Assembly (NCBI GenBank): GCA_019454045.1
Contig: SKCR01032770.1
Coordinates: forward strand, 186,001 to 250,000
Direction of reading: 5' to 3'
DNA: 64,000 bases
Source: Zanthoxylum bungeanum
Lineage: Eukaryota; Streptophyta; Magnoliopsida; Sapindales; Rutaceae
Part shown: piece by piece, positions 56,784 through 64,000 of the stretch
Layout of the letters: each line of letters begins with the position of its first letter
Position numbering within the stretch: the stretch's first letter is position 1
The notes under the pieces: model-generated
The model's database searches: none
What the model was told of the DNA's origin: nothing
What the model saw: only the letters and a program-made list of their open reading frames with translations
Translations under genes and position numbers: made by a program

Positions 56784-56790
56784 TATATAA
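56784..56790 (+). promoter_or_regulatory. TATA box of antisense plant-mobile-domain gene
   Basis: TATATAA in GGCTATATAAACCC, 88-94 bp before ATG 56878, with a CT-rich 5' UTR between (CTCCTCTCTTTTCACT). A textbook plant Pol II core promoter arrangement. Confidence 0.6.
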
Positions 56791-56877
56791 ACCCAACTCC
56801 TCTCTTTTCACTATTTTACCTTCTCTTATCTTTTTAACTGCTCTCTACAAATCCTTTTACAGCTTCATTTACCTGCT

Positions 56878-59800
56878 ATGGCATCTTCATCTTCTTCTCC
56901 CAAAAAAGAAAAACACCTCGACCTTCAAATATTACCAGGCCCCTTTGGACGACTATTCGATTCCCATTTTTGGGGTGCACACTCTTGATGAAACCCACGA
57001 ACTATGCTATCTCGGCCCTTTTTTTTTTTATAAATGATGATCATCCCCACATCTCCATTGGCCGAGCTATTCCCTTATATTTCTAACCTGCCCTTTTCAG
57101 AACCTCTTAGTATTTCTCCTTTGAATCAGTCCAATCCCATCCGTACCTAGCCCAAGTCTGATTCTTCGTTCGAAAACTGGTTTCAACGCATGAAGTCGCA
57201 TGCAGACACCAATACTTTCTTTGAAAATAGTGGTATACTCTCTCTCATAGAGCTTTCCCTTGTGTTGCCCACTTTTGATCGAAATCTTTTCCTTATGTCG
57301 CTGCTTTTCTGGACTTCCGATTATAATATTTTCCTTTTCTCTTCCGGCCCTTTGAATGTCACATTGCGTGATATCAGCGCCTTGACAGGGTTAGCTCCAT
57401 TGGGTGCGACCATTTCTGCGTGTACTACTTTTCCTTTTTCTTCCTCCTCAAATGGACACTTTGTCTTTCTCTTCTTATTCTGTTTTCTTTCTTGCATTCT
57501 TTGAGTCAGCCGATCCGGTCTCGGTGTTGGAGCGTATCGTTTTCATTTATTACTGGCTTTGCAAGTATATCATTTGTGTGCCTAGTCAGAAACACATGGC
57601 AGGTTATCTTCCTATTTCTTCGGATGTTACCAATGATTGTCCTTTGGATCTGTGCTCCTTCCTTTTGTCTACTATTTACCGAGGCCTGGCCATTCTCCAA
57701 AAACAGCTACGGTCCGGCTCTTCACCCATTGCTTCTGGTCTTCTTTGGCTCGTCTAACTTTGGCTCAGGGCCTACTTCTCTATTTTTAATTACATTGAGT
57801 CCAATCGTTCATTCCCTTGTGCTAGCCTTCTATTTTCCTAATTAGGGCCAACTCAACTTTTTCCTCATACCATTTTTTTATTATTTTTATGCCCTTTCTT
57901 GGATCCCTTCTTTTTTCCCTTTTTCATTGGGTGACAACCCTTCCTTTGTTCACGAGCTTCCTCAGTCATATAGAGATGAATCGATCAATCGCATTTGGCG
58001 TAAATTTTTATGTACCCGTGATTTGATTCACGACATCCTGACCAGGGCTGATGGCAAAGTTGGGTAGAGGTCTATTCTCTCAACTTTGTCTCTCGTCAAT
58101 TCGACCTTGTCCAAGGATGGCCCCTTCCATTATTTTATTCTTACTCTACTTTAGCGGAACGCTACAAATTTCTTTCGCTCTCAGACATCGACTAATGTTT
58201 ATCCGAAGTGCGAACCTTATTATCCTTTTTTTCTTGCGACTCTTTATCCCCTTGTACATCCGTTCATCCTCTTTTTGACCTTTTTTAGCAAGCCAGCCGT
58301 GAAATGTTTTTTTCTCTGCCTTCTTTTTTTGTCTTTTCTAGCATTCTCGTCTACTTTAAAGCTTTTGAACCAGCTGAGCCGAAAAAGCTCGTTGAGAAAG
58401 CTAGGCCGAAGAAGGCAGGGTCTAAATATCCTAAAAGGAAACATTCATCACCTGCTCATAGTTCTGATTCGGATGAGCCTGTGTTGCGCCGTCGAGCTAA
58501 GGTATGCTCTTCCTTTTTTTTAATTGTTCATTCTTGTTCCTTTTATAGGTTTCCTGGACCAAATAATCGCTCGGCATGACTACATCGGCTCAAACCTCAT
58601 CGCCTGAAATTCCAATAATTCAACACCCCTCAGAGGAAGGTGAGGCTGTCGAACGCCCTTCCATCAGGGTAGATGTCCAAGGTACGGGGTTAAATATAGT
58701 TATGGGAAGTAGGGACCCGCGCATAAAGGATATCTCAATATATAACCCATTTTTCAAATATCATCCATTACACACACTGTCCCATTTGTGCAAGAGCCGG
58801 ATGATTAGCTTTATCAGCTCTATCCTGAGCGGGTTGTCCCCTTGATTTATAGGTGGATTGCGTCGGGGATTGGGGGTATTATAGAGACATAGATGGTTTG
58901 TTCAGTCTGGCAGAATTGGATGTGTTGGAAGAGGCCAGGTCCCTTTTAAAGGCAGATATTGTTAGACGAATATATGAAGATATTCAGGTTATACGTGTTA
59001 CTAATTCCTCCAATTTTCACTCTTCTAAAGAAACCCAGTCGTCTGGTGTCCCCTTCGATCCTCTCTCGCATCGGTCTCCTTCACTTAAACGTGATCTTCG
59101 GCCATCATCCCCTATTTCCATATTGTCATCTCTTCGGCCAATATCTCCTACTCCTCCACCTTTATCTCCTAGGCGAGAATCCATATCACCACCAGGTGAT
59201 GTTCCCATGACGGCCGCAGATGAGCCATCAAGTTCCAGTTTTGTGCTGAGGCTATAAGTACTTCTCTTCTCTTTGCATAACTTCCTCGGTTTTCATTCGC
59301 TAACCTCTTTTTTTTTGTAAATAGGTGACTGATCCGTTTATGTAATAGATTTAGGATATTTTGGACCATCTCGATCGGCTGGCCTCCACTCCGTCTCAAC
59401 CTCCATCATCCTCAGCTCAAGTTATCATTGATTTGGAGGCCCTCCGAGTAGTTGTTCGTCAATATGACTCATTCACTGTGCTTGATATCGGTCAGGCACA
59501 CTGCCATAGAATATGCTCAAACTAGAAAGAATTTCCTCGGAATTTTCTCGGTTATTGGCTTCTCCTATTTTCCCTATACCGGTTGAGAATCTACTCTTCC
59601 TCCAAGACTTGCAGGACAAAGTAGAGGTCCTTATTCCTCATTATCGATGTATACATAGCCAGAAGGTCGGGCTTTATTCTTTAGTGGCAAAGAATGAAGG
59701 ACTCCGTGATTCTCTTAATGCTCTATGTCAGTCCTTACGGGAAACCACAGACGAAATAATGATTGAGGAGTCAGTTTTACTGGACTTGGAGCGACAACTA

Positions 59801-60065
59801 TGGGGAGATCCAGCGTCTTATTAAGGAGAGCGATATGAGGAAAAACGCCAAGAGGAAGGCCATTGCTGCACAATTAAATGAGATGAAGGCCTTTTTGGTA
59901 GAGTATGAAGACTTGGCTCAAATTGATTTTAAGAAGAGCCTAGCCAATCTAACGGTGGCTGATAGGGAGATGCAGAAGGAATGGCATCAATTAAGAGAAG
60001 CATTTACGGTTTTGAAGGATAAGGAATTCACTAAGGACGTTCGACTGCCACCGTCCAATAACTAA
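56878..60065 (+). pseudogene. Plant mobile domain (PMD) gene, decayed, antisense in Tat element
   Basis: Starts MASSSSSPKKEKHLDL at 56878, then changes frame. The PMD core at 57170-57420 reads ENWFQRMKSH, ILSLIELSLVLPTFDR, LLFWTSDYNIFLFSSGPLNV and TLRDISALTGLAPLG (family FCFW....F.F..GE...TL.DV..L.GLP..G). A second half near 57500-57720 gives YWLCKYIICVP and DLCSFLLSTIYRGLAILQKQ. Downstream are a basic tract (KRKHSSPAHSSDSDEPVLRR, 58430), a Ser/Pro-rich linker (59040-59240) and a predicted coiled coil (59600-60050, with DLQDKVEVLIPHY and NEMKAFLVEYEDLAQIDFKK). Stops and shifts are frequent; a few gaps (58500-58570, 59255-59335) look like introns with GT/AG-like edges. PMD proteins occur as host silencing factors and as retroelement passengers; this position favours the latter. 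Confidence 0.75.
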
Positions 60066-60090
60066 TTTTATATTTATTCATTTGTTGCTA

Positions 60091-60160
60091 GGACGTTGTA
60101 TCGTCCATTATTCATGACTTTTGTAATTTAGTTCTTTACTGCTAGGACGATGCATCGTCC
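60091..60160. repeat. Repeated GGACGATGCATCGTCC palindrome between convergent genes
   Basis: A perfect 16-bp palindrome GGACGATGCATCGTCC is at 60145-60160. A diverged copy GGACGTTGTATCGTCC is at 60091-60106, 54 bp upstream, within a repeated context GCTAGGACG...CATTAT. Lies exactly between the 3' ends of the PMD gene (plus) and the integrase (minus). Confidence 0.85.
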
Positions 60161-60164
60161 ATTA

Positions 60165-60655
60165 TCAATGAATTTTTTTATTTGATTTATTATGTAATTT
60201 CAATTTAGAGAACGTTACATTCTCATGGTCCCATAATGAAGACACAGATTTTTTCAAGTACTTACCATTTATCGCTCTAACATGCATTTCTCCATTCAAA
60301 TTCCGTAAATGATAAGCTCTTTTTGGCAACACATACTCCACCTCGAAAGGGCCTTCCCAATTGGGCGACCAGTTGCTATACACAGGAATTTTAGTGACCA
60401 ATGGTAGTATTGTCTTCCATACTAACTTTCCTTTCCTGAACGATTTGGCTATGACCTTCCGATTATACCCTTTAGCCATCCTTGCTTTCTGTGCTTCCAA
60501 ACGATTAATGACATCACACTTAATATCGTCTAACTCTAATAGATGAACAGTAGCTTCGATCGGAATTTCGACGATACAAACGTGATCGTATGGCCATTGG
60601 GAGTCTGAATATGCCCATGGAATTTCGGTACGACTCTCCGTTAAAAATGCATTAT
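60165..60655 (-). pseudogene. Ty3/gypsy integrase C-terminal fragment
   Basis: Minus-strand frame open from about 60655 to the stop at 60165. Contains VEIPIEATVHLLELDDIKCD, EAQKARMAKGYNRKV, a core SFRKGKLVWKTILP, WSPNWEGPFEVEYVLPKRAY and HVRAINGKYLKK. This is the C-terminal end of gypsy integrase (GD-Y/F-like module: ...GDLVWK....GK..PNWEGPY.V), which binds DNA and ends pol. The catalytic core and everything upstream is missing, cut by the chromovirus-like LTR. The fragment itself has no stop, so the truncation may be younger than most decay here. Confidence 0.85.
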
Positions 60656-63384
60656 TTTAAAGTTTACCGTTATATATTCAGATGCTTCCAGTAGTTCCGT
60701 AGTGTAGCGAATTGACATGAAATGAATTGGATGTGATATAATATATTAAAATGATGCTTGTCATAGAATTCGGGTGAGAACAGATTAGATTTGATTGATC
60801 CAATAGATAAATTGGGTTTCCGGTGAAACCGGGTTTCCCGCTCAACTGAGCGTAGATGACTGTAATTATGGAAATGATATAATTATAATATTGTGAGAGT
60901 AATTGAGTAATTTCGGATAAGTTTGGAAGGTCCAAGATCCTTTCGCAGCGTTTGCGGAAACTTTTCTGCAAGATTTACTGCAAAAGCGTAAAATGAGAAT
61001 CTAAGTCATCTAGCTAGTTTAGAATAGTATATAAAGATATATTAGAGTAATAAAGTTAGAACCGTATAATCGGAGAGGATTCGTGCATTCCGGAAAGGTC
61101 CGAAAGTTTTTTAGATGAGTTGAAAGTTCAGCAATTAGCGGTTCTGACCTGTGTTGTTATTTATTTTGACAGATCAGATCAGGATTATGAGTATCCGCCA
61201 AGCCAGGTAAGTAATTCCATGTGATGATTACTTGTGATGTATTCTGATTGAAATTAAATAATAAAGAAACTTTATATATATATGTAACCATAAAACATGA
61301 AGTGTGTATATATATATTTGTATATAAGTAGTGAGATATTAGCAAGTCTTAGATTGAAAGTATAAGAATGATTAGTATACGTATTCGTAATATGGGAACG
61401 GATACACATGATAAAATATAGGATACTTGGGATTGGGGGTTATAGAAACTACACCCTAGAGAATGAGATTAAAGTTAAAGAATGATACATTGTAAAGAAA
61501 TAAGCATATGAGTAATGTGTGTACTATATGCGATGTAAAGCTATTGAGAAGTTTAAATAAAGTTGGGAATAAAGGAATGTAATGACGAGTGCGATATATA
61601 AGTATACTTTCTTGATAAGAAAAAGGGAATTGAATATGTGTGTATGTTTACGATTAAGTATAGCCGTTAACGGATATAGCAAAGATAAATGTAAAAAGTA
61701 ATGATATGATATTATAGTTGAAATGCTAAGCATGTTAAATTCGCATGATGAATACTTGTAAAGAATGGAATACTTATGTCATTTTTATAAGTATGCTTGG
61801 ATATTTAGATACGTGTATGTATGCATATATATGTAAATATGGTTGCCCGATAAAGTAGGTTATGAACGTAGGTAGTATAGAGAAATGTGAATGGAATTAT
61901 GCAGTGATGAATATGAGAAAAATATGATATGTTAATATATATGTATGCAAGTATATATGAATATGACTATTTATTAAGATAAGTTTATGTGTTCATAGAG
62001 TGTGCATTTATATAAATGATTTCAATGTATCATAAGTATGCATGAATGAATGCATGTACATATATGATAATATAAGATAAGCACATAATAAAGTGTGGTT
62101 AAGATAGTGAAAGTATAAGAAATGAGTATGTATGAATATGTACATGTGTATGTATGCAATGTAAGAAAACATGGCTAGGGTAGAAGGAAGCATGAGAATT
62201 GCATATGATTATGTGTGTGTTAAGATTTTCAGAAGTTAAGTTACAATTAAGAATATTTTTGAAATTTAAAGTGTTTTAAAAGAAGTTTCAGATGCTTTTA
62301 AGAGAAATGTATTTTAGAAAATGTTCTTTTACGGTTTTGAGATACAGAATATGGTCTTATGATTTTCAGGGCATGAGGTAAAACCTCACCCCAGTACGTA
62401 CTTGAGACACGGATGGAATTGACTGATTTATATACATGTGCACTTATGGAGGACTGGGGGGGACGCTCCTAGATCCTCAGCGCTCATATGGTACATTCAT
62501 GGGCGGAGATGCGTCTACGGGCGAAAATGCGCATACGGGCGGAGATTCTATTTTCAGAAAAAGGATTTTAATTTTCAGTTTTCAGAAAAGAGTTTTAGAA
62601 AAGAACTTATAAAGACGGTTTTTAGAGAGAAGTATAAAGAAATAGTTTTCAGTTTTCAGATCCTTAGTAAACAGTTTTCAGAAACAAGATTTTAGAAATA
62701 GTTTCCAGAAACCAGAGATTCAAAGCATGATTTTAGAAAAATAAGTTTTATTAAGAGATTTACAGAGTTTCAGAATAGAGTTTTCAGAAAACAGTTTTAC
62801 AGAAAAGGTTTTCATGAAGTATTTTCTTAAAAATAGTATGACAAGTTAAAGTAGAAAGTAGTTTATAAGTCATGCAAATGAATCACATATTCTAGAATCA
62901 TTTGTGATGCACATAGCTGATAATATGCATGATAGCATTATTACATTTATATGTATACATGATGAATGTTTGTATAAGTTATATATTTACATAGGAAGAA
63001 CCTTTTATAAATACTAGAGCATGAAAACATGACTACATATCCATGTATATACAATTGATGATAGTGTGTTGAATGTTTGATAGAAGAATATTTTATAATG
63101 CCGTTTTGATGATATTTCAAGAAAATAAAAAGAAAGAAAGTTATAATAGATGTCTGAGCTGAATTAGCAAAGAGTATACATAGATATAATGAGATATTAG
63201 AGTTAGCGCAGCAGAAATGTGATGAGAATATAAAAACTTGATGTGTATTATAGATGTTTGAGATACATGTTCAAGTTGTTGCATAAAATATATTATTTGT
63301 AACATATGTAAGTGAATAAGTGAATTAAGTATATAATAAATTTTGATTATACTATATATATATATATATATATAATATATATAT

Positions 63385-63444
<60 letters not shown>

Positions 63445-64000
63445 TGTGATTGTGATTGTGATACACGAGTTCAGACAGAGGATAAGTAGTATCGGAAGTA
63501 TACTTATGGCTTTGCATGTATGATGGAATGTGTATATACGAGATATGCGATGTTTATAGGTAACAGTTAAGGGAAGGTAAAAAAAATATGAATTTATTTT
63601 TGTGCTATGATTAGTTTATAAACAATTATATTACGAAGATGTGGAGTGTGAACGAATGGTAAGTTAATGTGAGTGTTAAAGAGGTTAGGAAATTTCAAAA
63701 CTAAGATTAGTAAATAAGGACTTTGTAAAGGTAATAAAGATCACAGAATGGGCATGAGTGAATTTATATTGGAAGTTGAGATCAGACATTAGTAAGATTT
63801 CATGAAAGAGTTTTTGTATTCGAGTTATAAGTAAAGAAAGATAATTAAATTATCAATTGAGGTTTTTTTTCCAAATGAGAATTAAGGCTATAATATAAGT
63901 TAAGTTTATATATAAATATGAAATTTTATTATTAGAATAAATGCATGATTACTTACCGAGTCTTATGACTCACACCACAACAGTTTGTTAGTTTTATAGG
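60600..64000 (+). mobile_element. Chromovirus-like LTR sequence, runs off window
   Basis: Non-coding block without domains. Features resemble the Tekay-type LTR piece at 19795: a start region ACGACTCTCCGTTAAAAATGC and AGATGCTTCCAGTAGTTCCG, the phrase CGGGCGGAGATGCG in three variants (62500-62550), a long run of TTTTCAGAAA repeats (62550-62820), then AT-rich sequence with TATGCATG-like phrases. The last bases (CTTACCGAGTCTTATGACTC) resemble the U3/R end of such LTRs. Boundaries are approximate and orientation is inferred. Confidence 0.45.
63353..63442. repeat. (AT)n microsatellite, interrupted
   Basis: About 90 bp of AT dinucleotides with two or three interruptions (TATAATATAT, ATTATAATAT). 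Confidence 0.95.

Noticed and set aside
57404..57845. Three overlapping plus-strand frames of 117-141 codons
   Set aside because: Alternate-frame pieces of the decayed plant-mobile-domain gene; only the segments with domain motifs are meaningful.

Overview
This is nuclear DNA from a flowering plant, probably a eudicot. It is AT-rich and almost entirely nested LTR retrotransposons, with one intact-looking host gene: a secreted plant basic secretory protein (PR-17 type) at 53785-54462, minus strand. A truncated, stop-containing copy of the same gene lies 1 kb away at 52721-52905, plus strand. I see no rRNA, tRNA, CRISPR or prokaryotic feature. LAYOUT. 1-5336: decayed Ty1/copia internal region and complete 3' LTR (copia family 1). 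5626-8838: 5' LTR, leader and first gag codons of a second copia (family 2, related to the intact element at 35692). 8839-17006: minus-strand Ty3/gypsy element of Athila type with no pol. Its LTRs flank a 3.8-kb interior holding a gag remnant and an intronless pseudogene of LOG, the cytokinin-activating phosphoribohydrolase. One LTR carries a nested LTR fragment. 17012-19790: end of a third copia (RNase H, LTR, then primer-site-like leader). 19795-21732: chromovirus-like LTR piece. 21733-31033: second, longer but equally decayed family-1 copia. 31034-46214: 3' part of a plus-strand Tat-type gypsy element, with an antisense Transposase_28 pseudogene, about 15 tandem 146-bp units and a 3' LTR. 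It is interrupted at 35692-45251 by a complete, young family-2 copia with a perfect 5-bp target duplication (ACTTT). 46215-50245: a fourth decayed copia. 50250-52640: LTR-like and unassigned sequence. 52721-55841: the basic secretory protein locus. 55842-60655: 3' end of a minus-strand Tat-type element (3' LTR, polypurine tract, integrase C-terminus), with a plus-strand plant-mobile-domain pseudogene between integrase and LTR. 60600-64000: chromovirus-like LTR running off the window.

HOW THE PARTS RELATE. The window records successive insertions rather than a pathway. No retroelement here has an unbroken gag-pol frame. The 35692 copia is structurally complete, but its coding region has several single-base frame breaks, and most visible differences between its two LTRs are also indels. 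The two Tat-type fragments share one plan: an extra gene with its own TATA box, running antisense between pol and the 3' LTR, encoding Transposase_28 in one and plant mobile domain in the other.

MOST UNUSUAL SIGNAL. Several copia LTRs and leaders contain clusters of short, often perfect hairpins. The stems all differ, but the three-base loop is almost constant within a family: TGG (with TAG, TGA, TTG and TAA variants) in families 1 and 2, and GAG in the third family. I know of no described feature that explains this. The second most interesting item is the LOG-like gene inside the pol-less Athila-type element.
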